A stretch of 64,000 nt of DNA from Balanoglossus misakiensis (GCA_040954595.2 CM082596.2:2790001-2854000); one strand, 5' to 3'; numbered from the stretch's first letter, positions 39,401-53,357 are shown. Numbers and translations are program-made. Notes: generated by a model from the sequence alone, not told the origin.

Positions 39401-42400
39401 ACTTCATCGGAGCCATCTTTGCAGTCGACGTACATGTCGCAGAGCCACTCTTCCGCGATACACTGCAGTTGATCGTTGCACTTCACTAGACCTTTGTGAC
39501 ATGTGTAATTCGCTGGAAAAAGTAGAGAGTGGAATGGAAATCGTTTGATCCAATTAACGTACATATGAAACATGACCACTGACATACATTTGTATTAGTG
39601 TCGACGCCATATTGCTTTATTTGCGGGTGTAGTGTATGTGCAGCGTGGTCGCGTGTTCTTATTCCGTGATATTAGCAGTGCAATATCTGGCTATGCTAAA
39701 GAGGCGGCCATCGAGCTCACCACATTTTTCGGCGACTTCATCTGAACCATCGTTACAGTCGACATAGAAATCACAGACCCACTCTTCGGCTATACACTGC
39801 GCTTGATCATTGCACTTCACTAAACCTTTTAGACAAGTGTGATTCGCTAGAAGTTTGAGAAAGAAAAAGAAATTGTTTGACCTGATTAAAAGTCAGTATG
39901 GTGACGTCATAGTATCAATCATATGAGTTGGCAGCGCTAAGAAGATAAACAGGGTAGTTAATTGTGTATGAGGGTTATAGAGAAACTCGCAAATTCACTT
40001 ACCACAGTTTAGTTCGTCCGAGAGATCGTCACAGTCCACGCTACCATCGCACCGTGCCCAATCTTCCACGCACTGTGTTCCATCCTTGCATGTAAATTGT
40101 TGCGGCCCGCAATGCACAGGCTTCGAGTTGCCGGCGTGCTGCTTCGAGTTGTCGCTGTGCTGCCCGAGTTCTGAAAGAAGCAATAAAAAAGAAGGAACTT
40201 TGGCATACAGAATCCATTATTTTGATGCCACCTTTCCATTACTGAATGCAGTTGGTTGCATTCACCCACAAGTGGTTCGTTTAATTTGCCTCGCCTGTGC
40301 CATCTAAGATAGCGTTCTCTCTAGCCCCCACCACCTTGTAACCCACACACAAAAAACTTAAAACGACACCGAAAGATTTTAATATTGTTGATGACAAGGA
40401 TTTCATGTGAGCAGACGACAATAAATCGAGCTGACCTTTTGGCTGCCTGTCTCTGTTGCAAATCGCTGTGATTAACTTTTACAATTTACTAGTACACTCA
40501 GCAGGCCAGTTCAGTAAATGGTGACACTGATGACGATGACAAATTTTCTTTCGCAAAACACATTCCGCTTATGGCCACCCTCCGTTAGCGACATGATGAC
40601 ATTTTCACTTGATAGCTCCTCTGAATTTTCCGCACTGCAACTTTACCGTATTTGTGGGCTGTCACACCAGGTGACGTCGAGTGTTAACCTTTCTATCATT
40701 CACTCATACCCTAAATTTCGAAATTAGACACAAAAGTCATTGCCAAATAACCGTGATATCGCCAGATCTATAAACGAATCTCTCGTGACCTAACATCATC
40801 CAACAAGTAATAGCTTCAATCATCTTATTGTTAACAAGGAAATTCCCATTTGGACTTTCTAATTTATCAGTTTCCTGTTGTATGATTTTTTACAAGCGCA
40901 ACAAGTGTGCTATCTTCGCAATGATTGCCAACCCTGACTGAGAACGGTAGAGTCATGTACTTATCCGGTAATTTAGCATTCAACTGGGATAGAAGTGTAC
41001 GTCTCCCGTTCCCTGTACACACGCCCCATCTCTCTCACATCAAGCCCTGGCAGAATTAAATCAATCTATCCTGAAAATTGAAATTGCACAAAACGAGATC
41101 TAGATGAGTTCCCCATCGACGACATATGGAAAGTGGTAATAGGAAAGTTGCACACATACTGTTCTACAATCACTGGGGGTCAGGGGATGAATTTTAATGC
41201 TTTGACATAGGAAGCTGCTGTAAATTGCCCTAACATAAACACTTTGAGGTTTAATGATAGCATTTGTTTTTCAACTGTTTCACTGTTTTGAAATAATTCT
41301 CTCTGTGGCATTAGCTGGCATCAAATGTTTCAGATATAAGGGAGGGACCCCCTTATCACCAGTCATGGCTTCTTTGACTTGATGAGATGTATAGTATTAT
41401 CTGTATGGCTCTCCATGGGAAAAGTGATCTATCGATTCCCGTGCAGTCACTTGTACAATTCAACATCCCTCTTCAGCTCGAAACAACGGGTACATGACAG
41501 TGTGTACCCATTGGCGTCTTGCGATGCTGAATAAAGCCATTCGGGCGAGAAAACTCCGAGAACTCCATGTTTTTCCAAAATATTAAATGCCGCATAAATC
41601 GTTTTAAAGGGTAAAGGATGGTGCTGTCGGGAAAACCAGGCAGGCTAATTATCAGAGTATCCCTCGAGTCCGGCAGTAACACCAAAGTACCGCAATCGGA
41701 AGGGGTATTTTTTGGACTTGAAGAAGATCAAAAAGTGGTGACGTCAGAAGCGTGGAATAAAAACGACGTTTCCCCCTGTTCATCGCGGAGTAGTCACGAA
41801 TGACGTCAGACACGGAAGGATGTGTTTTGTTGCATGCACGGCGCGGTGAGTTATGAAGGGGTTATTTAACTATTGGCTGAAAAGCGAATGAAGCCGACGC
41901 CTTTGCACCGGATAAAGTGCCTTTACGAACGCCTACGCCAACCCGATCTGCACACTCGAAACCTGTGCACTGCTCTCTCACAGGCAAAATTCTGTTTGTT
42001 TTGTTGAGGATTCTTGCTTTTGATTCAAATGTCACCTGTATGTAGGTACGAGTGTCTCCATAGAACAAATAAAATGAGACAATAGTGGCCCCATATTTGA
42101 TGACCTGAACATTTCAAAGTGATTCACCGGTTCCTTCCTTTTGTACTCACGATTTGTACATCCTGGTTTATTTATCACGTGATTAGATGACACCAACTCA
42201 CTAAGTAGCTCAAAAGATTTAGGGATTTAAGCATTGATCGACAGACATTTTTGTATTTAAATTATTTATTGGTCAAGAAGTAATCTTCAGTAGCAGTCAG
42301 TATTTCAAAAGCTCCAAAGATTTTATGGCTTCCGGATAACTGCGTCACACAATCCGCTGTATTAATAAAAATATTGGGTGTCTTCAATCCTAGTTTAGGT

Positions 42401-45400
42401 TAGGGAACTACTAAAAAATAAATATATTGTCAACTATATATGATATACTTTTTCAGGTTGAGGACCTCAAGTATAGGGTAAAATGTAGAGTATGCAATTT
42501 TCCTATGCTCCTTGCCATTGCTTATGTGCGGATCAGTTGGCAAGTATATTTTCACTGCCCCGTTTTGGTCGACCCTGCCTGTCTGTCTGTCTGCGTGCCT
42601 GTCTCGCTGTCTGATTATTTCCACTACAAAAATGGAGGTGCCATTTAACGTTTGCAACCGGAATAAAAGACTTATAAAATATTACAATCTACAACCATTT
42701 CCAATCAACCTATCGTTTTGAAACAGTTTAATATTGGCTCCACGCTTGCAATTTTGGCAATTTCAACAGACGGTTAGATCTTCCACGCCGCAGGGAGAAA
42801 ACTCGTTAATCGCTAAATCTTCCAGACGATTTCTTTCTGATATCCTGATTTCCGCTCCAATATGAGTTATTTAAATGCTTATGAAACATTAAACCGTACG
42901 CTCATACGTGCAGAACTCGTTCAGTATATATAGCTTGCATGAAACCTTTGCAATATTCATACATAATCGGCCGTGTCGCAACCGACTTAAAACATCAACC
43001 GTATTAGCGCTTTCTTGCTGGCGGTAGGAAAGCTTTGTCGTGTGCTTTTCCGTTCTGGTGATTGGATCTTCGCGTTTGCTCCCAGTCACATACATCCGTA
43101 ATCGGAGTTGTGCGGATCACGCGATTAGCGTAAATCATGCGCTTTCCGAAAGCACGGGTGTTCAGCTCGTTTTCCTTTTTGGAAGAATCCTGAATGCGTT
43201 TGGTTTTGAAATCGCCCACAGTCTAATCTTTGCATGACATTTTATATGGACCAAATAACCTATTATATTAAGGTACACAACGGGTGTCATTATATGAGCA
43301 TGGCTAGAGCACACATGAAAGGTAGAGAGAGTTCCCTGAGTTGTGTATTCTATCGACAGGATAGCTTTCTTAAAAGAGTGACACGTTTTTCTCTCTCATC
43401 GTTCAAGTCAAGGAGCATTTGATCACAATCAAACCACCGGGTAGACCATTGAGAGGAAATGAAGCAAAATGCTCGTTGGACCTCACTGGTGAAAACCTGT
43501 CTATGTGGAAACCTATAGAGAAAGGATTTCGTCAAAACAGCTAAGGTATTAACATTGAGAAAAGATCAGCTAGACATAGAGCGAAACATTGTTCGAAGAA
43601 AGTGAAAAGATTGTCTTGAAGGTAGTATTCGGCTCGAAAATCTGAGCTCAAACCTTTTCTCACATTTTGGTCAAGGCAACCTTAGATTGCTCTCTTAAAA
43701 TCAAGAATAAAAGCCGTCACCAGGAGAAAAGTATAAATTTTCCCTAATTATCCATGTAAAGAGCGAGACGGGACGAACAAATCTTGCCTGACGCGCAAAG
43801 AGAGCGTTTTTGTCTTTGTTTGTGCCGGGTAAAGGCAAGGGGTGCCATAGGGGCGATAATAATCAGCCTGTGTGTGATAAGGATGGTACTGCGTACCTAA
43901 GGAAATATATATACTTTTATAGAATGCTAAATATAATTGGATGTAAATTGCCTCAGATGAGAAACATCTACGTTTACAAACGCTACAAGAAGAGACCGAC
44001 CGCTTCTGTATTTACTGTCTTAAAAGTGCAGTAAAAGTTCTTGTTTTGAAAAATTGTATGGGTAAATGCCTTGTATTTCATTAATGACACCTTCACAAGC
44101 AGAAACGCCCAGGGTTTAACGAAGTAAAAGTTCATAGCGTAATAATGTTAACACAGCCCATCATGTCCAGAAGGTGTTAGTGCTAGTTTAGTTTAGGAAA
44201 TATAATTCCGTGAAGATAACCAATGATGAAAACTTTTTTCCATGGTCAAAAACTTTCAATGAAGTTTTGTCTGAAAACAGAGCATGGTGACTGTGTATTT
44301 AAGTTGACATTTCTATTTCTAGGGTGTTCTTAATGCGCTGATGTCTGAATATGGCAGCAGTAATAGTTTTTTAACATCTTTCCAATTATTTGCTAGTTTT
44401 AGTCATCGATTACTTACATTGAAAAGAAGTTCAACGAAATGAAGCCATTTTGTTGTCTGCCAAATCAATAATTCATCCCCTCCCGGAAAGATTAATCTCA
44501 GCTTTAGGACTCCATATTGGGTATCAAATATTGGGAAGTTTTGCGATTATTAGCTCCTTAATCCAACTTTTTATGAAATCGATGACTTTTATTACCCTTC
44601 GGGCAAAGTATCAGATGACTGGAAAGTTCTAGTGCGTGAACACAGCGTAACATTTTTCAGACATGTGTCACTTGTGATGACGAATATTCAAAATTTAACC
44701 CAAAACTTTTGTACACTAGTATGTAACATTAGTATTTTCACATTTTGCCTCGATGAAGGGTGGCATCGGAGATCAAGCGAGTAGCGACTCTAATATATGG
44801 CAGACAGATTAACAGGTGAAAACAAGTTCTCATAATTATGGATATCAAAAAGATCCCCAAAATAGATTCTGAAGATGACGATTTGGCCCTTTAATCGATC
44901 CACTTATGATGTGGACAGTATCACGCCAATAGCATGATCTGGGGAGGGAGACTTATAATTCACATCGCATATCACACGCGGTGTTCAACCTGGATAGAGG
45001 AAATTGTCGTCGGAAATTGATTCTTGTTGTCGATTAAAGCACAAAGAGGCGGAGAGACTATACTTTCTGAGTGCCATCTGAAACCGTGAGCAACATGTAT
45101 GGAAGCGAATAACACAACACCGTGGCCGTGGTAGAAATCCCCTTCATGTGTAAGGAATTAATTGTTCATCTATTACGCGGTTGGTTGTCTCATAAAACCC
45201 CCGGAACCTTTAAATATGACAGACGGAGGAAGAATCGAAGTGATTTACTTGATATAAACTTAAATATCACCCGCGACTGTTTTTCATAGCTCTGCACGAT
45301 ACTGTCGAACTCAAATCATGCCTGGCACCTATCAAACAATAGCATGCTCAGAATATTGATCAAAATATGATTGATAGTGTAGTATGCATTACACGTTTTC

Positions 45401-47092
45401 TATGTCACATTTGTCCAATAAAAACTGAAAAGAAAATCACGTTTGATCAAGAGGTCAAAAGAGAGGGAAATGTTAATGTTTTGATGACAATAAAACTTTC
45501 AAATACGGTAGAATGCACGCACACGTATCCCTAGCTTTATACACAGTCATCCGTATCTTTTAAATGCAAAGTCGAGAAATTATCATTTCACAGTCGGTAT
45601 TTTGCAGCTTCGTGCCTGAACGCTTGGCCTTCACTTCCGTGCGCTCTAAGATCAAACCTGGATGGAATTTGTTTTTCAGTGCAAAAAGGAACCCGACTCT
45701 TTTTTTTCTGGGACTGTACATAATTGCCTTCTAACATTCAATCTCACCTGTAAGGCTTGATGGTGATATAGAGAAGAAGAAAATTGCCGTAATGCGCAAG
45801 TTTTAGATAGATTTGATACTGAAAAAAACGCTGAGAAATGGCGCCAATTGATAAAATACATGATAAACACACAAAATGCTGTTATGTGAGTGAAATCCAT
45901 TCCGTATTTTCTTCAAGTGAGCTCTAAGTCACGATTCAGAACCCAACTGTGCAGTCTCGTTATAAACATTGTTTTGCGCAAAGGACAGACTGAGAGAATC
46001 ATTAAGTGAAACCAGCTGTGATCATGGATGTAAATTGCTCCTCCAAGAATCCATGAATAGCCTATTTTCATAAAGGAGAAAATTTGATGAATTTGATGGT
46101 GAACGTGACAATTTGATTTGAATCAGTTGGTGCGTTAACGGGTTGGACAGTAAGTATTTAGACCTTGATTCGTGATAAAAAGTGCATTGAATTATTCGAT
46201 TGCAAAGGAAATGTCCACTTTTGTCGATTTGTTCATCAAGTGCTCAACCAGAGCTCTATTTATCGTTAAGGAGGCCATTTATCATATTGTTAAGGTCCCC
46301 TGTTCCACCAATTGCCAATTTCGCTTCGTGGTGATATCCGTTGAAGTGCAAATCTTATAGGAGACGGACATGATTGCGGCGCTGCCTAGCGTGAACACAT
46401 CACGCTGCATTAAAGGCCTGTGTTTCTTGATATTGGCATTTCTAAAAACCCTTTGTGCACAGAAGTGGGAAAGATAGGGGAAACAATCAGTTGTGCATAA
46501 CACGTGCCCCTTTAAACAAACATGTATGGGTGGCAAGCCGGCAACTTCATCATAGTCGCAATATTAAAGTTTGTGTAAAAGACATCAACAAGTGCACGCT
46601 AGCTAATTGTTAATATACAACTGGTCATAAATAAATAAATGAAATAGGTTTGTTTTGTTGACGATTCCTCTAAAACCGTGGCTTTTTTGCAACGGTGTTG
46701 ACTTTAAATGTATTAAAAATCATATGCTTCACGAGTTCATGTCTTTCAACTATATCTAGCCAGGCAAAAGCAACGGTTTTTTACCGCACAATTTAATTTC
46801 GCAGTAGCAAGTTTAAAGTCTATCAGTGGCCGGAAAAGAATGAAATCATAGCGAAAACAGGCATAACAGACAAAACAAAACACGTCCTACCTTTGAATAG
46901 ATTCAACATGTCTTTTCCAAACTCTTCAACCATGTGCTGTTTGTCAGAAGACGCTAGATCGTTGTCGGAGAGGTCCAACCCGGGATGCTCAGATCGGCTG
47001 GCCAGGAACCTCTGACTCCCACTTACTGTCACGAACCGGACCGCGGCAATTGCGACGAGAAGAAGAAGACCAAACGCGGCTTGTCTAGGCAT
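36406..47092 (-). CDS. Secreted protein with seven LDL-receptor class A modules, 9 exons
   Basis: Exons in order of transcription: 46891-47092, 40003-40170, 39721-39846, 39387-39512, 38582-38701, 37265-37384, 36848-36988, 36520-36662, 36406-36438. They sum to 1179 nt, 392 aa, with every phase consistent. Exon 1 encodes a signal peptide (MPRQAAFGLLLLVAIAA..., about 25 residues) and a short polar spacer, and ends in phase 1. Exons 2 to 8 each encode one LDLa module with six cysteines and a calcium-binding acidic end (typically DGSDE or DLSDE). Internal exons 2-7 are symmetric 1-1 and fit exon shuffling. The last exon adds only ten residues (RPGRNTSSAT), with no transmembrane segment, EGF or YWTD propeller, so the product is probably secreted. 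Exons 3 and 4 are near-duplicates. LDLa modules bind ligands or lipoproteins; the function here is unknown. An unplaced extra exon in the 6.7-kb first intron cannot be excluded. Confidence 0.88.
37539..37629. repeat. Possible 91-bp foldback element in an LDLa gene intron
   Basis: TAGTCTG at 37539-37545 and its reverse complement CAGACTA at 37623-37629 bracket a GC-rich core containing GCGCTAAGCGC and tandem AGCGC units, unlike the surrounding AT-rich intron. This would fit a small terminal-inverted-repeat element, but 7-bp arms are short and no target-site duplication was established. Confidence 0.25.
38043..38228 (-). CDS. Unrecognised 61-codon ORF behind a promoter-like CpG-rich block, nested in LDLa intron 5
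   Basis: A minus-strand ORF starts MSSAANATDKQNLRAM and ends HVKTAV. I do not recognise it. It has no signal peptide or membrane segment and is fairly charged toward the end (TTKPKRERDHVK). Its interest comes from the 130 bases upstream on the same strand: CpG-rich sequence with a CCAAT-type ATTGG, a YY1-like TCCATTTTGG and a CRE-like TGACGTAA about 10 bases before the ATG, all unusual inside this AT-rich intron. It could be a small gene, the first exon of a nested gene (a weak donor CAT/GTAAAA lies near its end), or a retroposed promoter fragment. Without a homologue the coding call is tentative. Confidence 0.3.
   Translation of the reverse strand: MSSAANATDKQNLRAMQAYLIGGPGRRYSVYECPESDYSNGHSIILTTKPKRERDHVKTAV
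38229..38345 (-). promoter_or_regulatory. CpG-rich promoter-like block within the LDLa gene
   Basis: Reading on the minus strand there is ATTGG (inverted CCAAT) in GATTGGTCGAG, then repeated GCGCC-type CpG sequence, then TCCATTTTGGCG (YY1-like), then TGACGTAA (CRE-like), leading into the ATG at 38228. The order and density resemble a compact TATA-less animal promoter. No transcription evidence is available. Confidence 0.4.
39902..39909. promoter_or_regulatory. CRE palindrome in LDLa intron 2
   Basis: Perfect TGACGTCA between exons 2 and 3 of the LDLa gene. It is one of at least nine such palindromes in this window; any function is unproven. Confidence 0.3.
40171..46890 (-). other. Large first intron of the LDLa gene
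   Basis: 6.7 kb separate the signal-peptide exon from the first LDLa module. The phase-1 junction (codon split G/AA) fits, which supports the link between them. Apart from two CRE palindromes near 41.74-41.81 kb I see no conserved coding sequence, RNA gene or recognisable transposon. Confidence 0.55.
41739..41808. promoter_or_regulatory. Pair of CRE palindromes in LDLa intron 1
   Basis: Perfect TGACGTCA sites at 41739-41746 and 41801-41808, 62 bases apart, in a locally CpG-richer stretch. They could mark an enhancer or internal promoter bound by CREB/ATF factors (inference). Confidence 0.4.
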
Positions 47093-50000
47093 GGTCGAAC
47101 ACTGCCGATGTATAGAAAGGGGCCGGGAATCGAGCGACTTGGAGAGCGTTGTGCGAGCCTGCCTGCCACAGATATACCGCCTGGTGCTTCTCCTGTGTCT
47201 TCGGAGACGAGAAAATCTCTGTTGAAATATAAGTACATCATATCGCTTATTTATTTATTTATGACAAAGCAGTGGTCATGTGACTTGTCACTATGAAACG
47301 ATATCCTCCGTCTCAAGTATACCGTCCCGACAGGCTTTGAGCTGATCATTTTGATCAGTTCCCTGAGTGATATACGAATCGGCGTATCGCTGTCACGACA
47401 ATCGTATCTTTTTTTCTATATACCTTCGCAAATATGCCTCGAGGGTTCAACCGGTTTTAAATGAAATTAAACGGCAATTTTTTCAATTACTGCAAATGCG
47501 GATTGTGGCGCCAGTATGTGATCTAACGAGAGCCCCTCGAAATTTAAAATAGAGAAATTCAACGTCTTCCTCTCCCTCTCTCTCCTCTGCCTGACCCTCC
47601 CTCCCTCCCAATACCGTTCTAATTATATTCCTTTCCGATTTAACCTGGTCAATAACATAATATATAGCAAGCAATCGACTTTTCACCACCAAGAGGTCAG
47701 AGAGATATGACCTATGCAGGTGGAACAGACAAGTGTTACTATATTCGTTCGCAACAAGCTAAGTACAGCGATCAATAATAACCCGAAATCGAATCTGGAT
47801 CCCAGACAGAAGAGTACAAAGAAATCAGGCAGAGATGCATATTTAGTATTTACTATAACGTTCATGTTAGCTATATAGTTGCTGACAGAAAATCCGAGTC
47901 TCTCACCCTGTTATAGATAAACCGAAGAAAGTACATACTGATTCTATAGTTCGGTTTGATGGGAGCAAACATACTGTCGTGTTAATTCCAGACCTTTCAA
48001 AGTTTAAAATAATGCATGAATTGTTCGTACATTTCGGCATACTTGCGAAATGAAATGTGTTACATGTACACACCACGAAGAAAATTAAAAATTATAAGGT
48101 TCCTTTCTCGAAACCTTAATAATAATTTGATGTAATCCATTAGTTCATAACGGCGGCTAGTACAAAAGTTCGTTGTCATAGCAATACATGTATCTCTAGC
48201 TAATCTATGAACGTATATCCAACATAGGAATAAATATTTCAATATGAATCATCCAGAATATCTTTCAGGCAAGATTGGCAGTACGCCGACCCTCGCTCAT
48301 CGTTCGCAAGAATTGCCATCATACCCATCCATAAGATCATAGGTCATTTATCACGTTGTCTGGTGTTTCGAAAATAGTAAGCAGTCCTGCCCACCAGTAC
48401 ATTCCACCGCTGCCAACTTTAGATCCATTTTATTCAAATCACAAGCATTCTAGGCCTGAATAATTACACGCAAAGCTAGAGTTGCAAGTTGTGCAGTCTA
48501 AAAGACAACTTAAACATCTGCTAATCCATCAGTCGACAGTTACTGTCGCCCGTGTCTTTAACCAGATGGTGTATCTGAAAAGCCAGTGACTAATGAAGAG
48601 AATTATTCATTTCTAATAATTCCGTGCTGCATAAATCATTATCATATTCATAAATTTTCAATAAGGGTTGGTTTAATCCCCTTTCTGTAACATTACATCT
48701 GTGGTGTCTGTCTTCTGCTTTTTTTTTGGGGGGGGGGGGAGACCTCCCTCACTCATCATAGATAGTCGATCGTTTTTTGATGATTTGATATCCTTTTGTC
48801 GAGATGCATTTTCCGATGATTTTCTCGCGCTGCATGTTTCCGGACGAGACGCCAAATTAAAACTGTCACACTGTGCAGCAAAATTGATCTGTTGTTGTAA
48901 TTTTGCGCGTACAGGTTGAGACTTCCTGTTCTGTTGTAACGCAACGGCCGCTAGGCGAAAAGGAAACTTCGTGAAACAACAAATCAATACATATAGTTAG
49001 GCCAAAAGAGTTTACGTTGAACACGATTACTTTCTATTTTAATTAGTATGGTTGCCGTATCCCGTATGTCTCATTATATATATCGAGTTATGCTGGAAGT
49101 GTTCTTTGGACGCCTTAAGGTAGTATGCACTTTGAAAATCCAAGTCTAAAACTTCTCATTATTTGCTCAATGCAACTTTGGATAATTCCTTCTTAACGTT
49201 GAGGATGAAAATTGGAATTTGGGGTCACCGTGAAAAATTTACAATGAGAGAGAAATGTTGTCTTAAATGGGAAATTCAAAATGGCCGCCAGTGTGTTATC
49301 TCTAAGGAGAAAAAATGGTGAGTAAACAAAGTGGAAACTTAGCCGGGAATTTTCAGAGAGGTGAAGGGGCGGGGAGGAAGTTTTGGATACCCAGCAATGA
49401 TAGTCATATTAAGCGCATGATATCATAAAAATGACAAAATAATTCCAAGTCAAGTGTTTTAACATTTAATGTTTACCCTTTACTCACTGACAAAGAAACC
49501 TTACATAGAACTTGCTAATGTGTGCGGAGGTGCTTCTAGCGTGGAAAGATGGTTTCCAAGCGTTTGATCGTGTTAATCTACTTTTTTAGAAGACACGCTT
49601 AAATATTTTGTGATGCCTTCCAGGCGAGTATTAAAATGTCTGAAACCATAGGAAATCATCAGTTCTGCTGGCAAAGTAATATAGTCTTTGCGTCAGCACA
49701 TATGAGGTGTAAAAAGCCAGGAATCGAAAACGCTGATGTGTTTAGTACGGGTAACTTCTTTCATTGATAACAACGTCCCATTTGAGTACTTTAAACCAAA
49801 ATCTGCTGTACGATTCTTCAAGGTATAAATTAACGTTATGAAACCCAGAACCTCGGCATTTTTCAGATCGGCGCAAAACACTGGTTTCTAGTTCAAATAA
49901 TTTTAGATCCCCCTCCCCACAATTCAGTCGCTTTGTGCAACGCAATTCTATCGGTGCGGAGCCTGAATACCCAAGAATTGTGGCACCGTCGGCCCGATCA

Positions 50001-50679
50001 AAATAGCTATCATTTTGCAAAATGGCATTGGCGAGTGTAAAAAGCTTTTTGTCGTGACAGACATCTCCGGGGATTGCCTACTGTAACCAAATCCCACCGA
50101 CCACCACTTCCCCAGGGGCCTTGTGTCATATTCCAGTTTTGTCGATCAAATACCCAATTTTGTCGACTTCGTATGGTGTGAAAAACTTTTAATGCGTCGA
50201 AATCATCCCACGCGGACAGACTCTTAAATTCTAATTCCGGATAGCATCGTATTTCTTTGTATCTTCGTAGCAGACGAAAAGAATTATTTTCTCCACCTTG
50301 CTTTTAAAAGAGAACGGGGTTGGATTCGATTTTGCTACGACCCGATGAAGACGCAAAAGTTTCTTTCACATTCGTGTTTGTTTGCCGAAATAAACCATAC
50401 ACCTGACTAACGACGCCAAAAAAGTGAATCCGTAAGATACAATGACAATAACAGAATGCTTTCGCGGTTCCCATGACAACCCCGATGAAGTCGACAAGCA
50501 CGTGTTTTCGACAACTGACCGGTGGCATCTGCGTCATGTCGATTGTGCTGATTGCGCAGGGACCATCGGAAGTGGCTTAAACGATCGCTTTGAGCGTCCA
50601 TGATGTAAACCGGTGCCACGGAGAAACATTCACCAGTGGCAGAAACCTGTCAACTCTACGTGAGCACGCACAAAGCGTT

Positions 50680-50687
50680 TGACGTCA
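50680..50687. promoter_or_regulatory. CRE palindrome, intergenic
   Basis: Perfect TGACGTCA followed by GAAAGCG, resembling the flank of the CRE at 41739 (GAAGCG). No adjacent gene is recognised. Confidence 0.3.
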
Positions 50688-53190
50688 GAAAGCGGAGATG
50701 GATTTACTGAGGGTGTGCAATGTTGCCCTTGGGCGATCCGCAGCGACAAGAGGTTTCTAGCTGGCTCGGTGTCCCATGTACGAAGCAAACAATCTGCTTT
50801 TCTCGTGTGAAGCAGGATGCGCCGGATTTGCCGCCTGTCACGTGACGGGAGTGCACAGATCTTTGGTTGATATCTCTGCTCGTCACCTTCTCACCGGGGT
50901 CAGTCGAATGGCACACGTACATGCAAGTCAGCTCAAACAAGTATCCCTGTTAATTTCCTCCTGCATCCCCTGAAAATCCTCCGTGCCCACCGGAGGTAAA
51001 TTTTGAACACTCCCTAATACACGTCAGTCGCCCTTCGGTTTTGCATGTACCTGTGCCATGGCAGCAATTTGCTACCTGAAACGATCACGGCTTTAAAGTA
51101 ACTTTTTGTTTGCTATGCGCTCAGGATAGACCATCAGTGTGTAGGATGTTCGGTTGGAACAGTATGCATGGCATATATGTTCCACGGTTTGAGATTTTTC
51201 TTCCTCTGGTGGTGTTTTCTACCACCAAGAATCTGGATTACCCTTTGTCTGTGTTTAATCACATATTCGGTTTATCCTCGCAGCACGACTCTTACTCTGT
51301 GCTATCGACGTGTTTCTGCCCTCTGGAGTTGTCTTAACTACTACGGATCTGCATCAGCGTGACACCTGCGTTTCATGCCCTGATATGGATTGCAATTTCG
51401 TACCAGTAAATTCGTGCAAACAAGAGACCCCGCAGGTCTCTCTCCCTCTCTCTTTCCAGTACCTCATGGAACATAGACCCCAGTATTACCCTGGATATGC
51501 CTAATCAAGTTACCCATGATTCACCGCGCATCATGGTATCATAAAGCAGTCGATCTCTACAAAATGCCTTCAAGGTAATCAGGATATTGCTCTGATGCAA
51601 AGTACATGTATTCCTCTGAGAAGTTTTTAATAAGTTAAGATTTTAAAATCTAAAGATCAAGCTCGCTGATATGACATTCGCGTCAACCATTATATTTCTT
51701 CTCAGGGTTGAGCGGTGTAAATGGTTTAGGGAATCGCAAAGGACGTGTACATCATAAGTGGACACGCTCCAGACCTCATGTATGCTTTGTGCGTCACCAT
51801 GAACAGTTCAAATGAGATCTCTGGCAGCAACAGGTCTGGCTGGGAGGTTGAAGCTGTGTTTTACTGTGCTCACTTCCCGAATGCCTAGGAGCATTTCTTT
51901 TGTCGTTACATACAATAAGGCATTTCTACATTTGAATTACTGATACTGAGAAGGGAAACCTGTTATTTACAACAAAAGTACATATATAAATGCATTCAAT
52001 TTGTTCATTCTTCCGACTTCATAGCAGCATGATATCCGCGTTGGGTCACGACACGCCATCTCACACGTGTTAGTTTTCCGGCAGAAAAACGCCTATCACT
52101 GAACACGATTTTATGGCAGGGATAATACTTAATAGATCAATTTGGTGATCAGAGTCATCACCTGTTCTGTACGTACCGGATGGTCTTCTTTTGTGTTTCT
52201 TAGTCAGGGTTGATGAGGTCTCTTCTCGGTTGGTGAAAGCGTCTGTGGGTTGACCGATGTCTCTTCTGAAGGACTGTGTATATACAGTGGCAATTTACTG
52301 TTTGCCAAGTTTAGTTTTGACTATGAGTCTTCAAATCGCTGTTGTCATTGGCGATTGGCAGAGTGTTCTTCTAGCAAATTTCAATTTATTCATGGTACCT
52401 GGCCGCTGAAAACAGTCCATTAAAAGCTTGGAACGTCACGAATAAAGTGTTACGGTTTACCTGTGTTTCTACTTTATCTCTTACGAAGTCCTTGGCCTGT
52501 CTGTTTTTCTGTCCAACACTTTTCTTATTAAGATGCTTTCATGTGTTCATGGAGCATAATCCACATGTTGTGCTTGCCGATTATGTTACTAATTGAAGTG
52601 TATACTCTTGAAGATGTTGCTATGACTACGACTACAAGGTACTGTTATTATTGATATGGGTGTGAAATTTATTTAACCTTAGAAATGTCAGTCTAAAATC
52701 GCTTCATTGTTTATTTTATGAACAATGTTAGATATACGTGCACATGTGATAAAAATGGCACGGGCAGGTATAGCAGAAGTTGACCTGGTAATCAAAGTGT
52801 TTTTATGATCTTACCAGGAACTTAATAAATAGACCAATTTCCGTAAACCCCTCCCCATTTCCCTTTCCCCTCTCTCTGATTTTATCACCGAGGGCTGTCA
52901 TCTTTTTTCTCGCCATTACATGACAAACACATCGATTATTTACGTGCAAATTTCACTGAATACGGTACGTGCGTCACTGGATGCATGTTTTCTGTAATAA
53001 GCTGAGCTCAGCGTGGGTGTAAACGTGATCGTGACGTGTTCTGATGGAGCAATATAAACGTGAAATCGTGTTGTACAGGTTATGCCCCGTTCTTAAAGAC
53101 TAATTCCCACGTTGTCACCTTGACCTAGTAGTATAGAATTTTTTAATCAGTGACAATTACTGTGCCAAATTTGACGGAACTTGCAACACG

Positions 53191-53357
<167 letters not shown>

